From CAYPCH01 sp964409165 (lineage in GTDB: Bacteria > Bacillota > Clostridia > Acetivibrionales > Acetivibrionaceae), in assembly GCA_964409165.1 (NCBI GenBank), contig CAYPCH010000033.1, positions 1-30,803 of the forward strand: a stretch of 30,803 bases of DNA. Reading direction: 5' to 3'. Under the pieces are notes generated by a model. The model made no database searches. It was not told where the DNA came from and worked only from the letters and a program-made list of their open reading frames with translations. The position numbers were made by a program, and so were the translations under genes. Of the stretch, positions 30,758 through 30,803 are shown piece by piece (position 1 is the first letter of the stretch; each line of letters opens with the position of its first letter).

Positions 30758-30803
30758 ACTCAACTTTCCCACAGTATTTATGGGCTCTTTGCCACTAACG
30801 TAG
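30758..30803 (+). mobile_element. Start of a second copy of the fold-back element (cut by window end)
   Basis: All 46 bases are identical to 19874-19919 and in the same orientation. It begins two bases after the amylase stop codon. The rest lies beyond the window. Confidence 0.8.

Noticed and set aside
1..30803. CRISPR array, phage or complete insertion sequence
   Set aside because: No regularly spaced direct repeats, transposase, integrase or phage structural genes were recognised on either strand.

Overview
The window is a low-GC, endospore-forming member of the Clostridia. Spo0A, SpoIVB, a SleB-type lytic enzyme with copper-amine-oxidase-like stalk domains, and clostridial-style tRNAs and terminators all point there. 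Several proteins look to me like those of Acetivibrio/Ruminiclostridium-type cellulolytic clostridia, but that placement is from memory and was not tested. Most genes are on the + strand, start behind strong Shine-Dalgarno sequences, and use TTG or GTG starts fairly often.

Layout. (1) 1-1614: a decayed, more GC-rich [NiFe]-hydrogenase maturation remnant, with a hypF fragment cut at both ends and a hypE whose catalytic C-terminal Cys is out of frame. (2) 1700-4870: tRNA-Leu(CAG) with promoter and terminator, a small nucleotidyltransferase, a solitary murD, and a minus-strand tRNA operon (CAT anticodon/probably Met, Phe, Tyr). (3) 4997-9568: three tandem M42 aminopeptidases, a secreted SleB-like cell-wall hydrolase, and a small J-domain-like protein on the minus strand. 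(4) 10073-16092: nadK-argR-recN, then spoIVB and spo0A, the conserved clostridial/bacillar sporulation neighbourhood. spo0A has a good sigma-A promoter with a 0A box in its spacer. (5) 17321-26033: a seven-gene chemotaxis-like cluster, cheY-cheA-cheW-cheR-cheB-hybrid histidine kinase-single-domain receiver, with no chemoreceptor, CheC or CheD gene. The cluster ends in a hairpin terminator. (6) 26193-30755: a class II Fic protein, a MerR-like coiled-coil protein, an RluA-family pseudouridine synthase, and a GH13 neopullulanase/cyclomaltodextrinase-like enzyme.

How the genes work together. The CheA/CheW/CheR/CheB/CheY set would form a kinase array core with adaptation enzymes. The multi-PAS hybrid kinase and the last receiver in the same operon suggest a second input/output branch. 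The cluster lies just downstream of spo0A but has its own upstream region, so any link to sporulation is inference from position only.

The most unusual non-coding signals are as follows. (a) A short element containing a dyad occurs three times, each time upstream of a differently located gene and in that gene's orientation (nucleotidyltransferase, MBL hydrolase, amylase). (b) A 141-bp fold-back, MITE-like element sits between cheA and cheW; an identical 46-bp start of the same element lies right after the amylase stop codon at the window's end. (c) A six-unit ATAAAT microsatellite lies where the -35 region of a possible sigma-D promoter for cheY would be. (d) An 18-bp in-frame repeat occurs inside the last receiver gene. 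No CRISPR array, rRNA, complete insertion sequence or recognisable riboswitch was seen.
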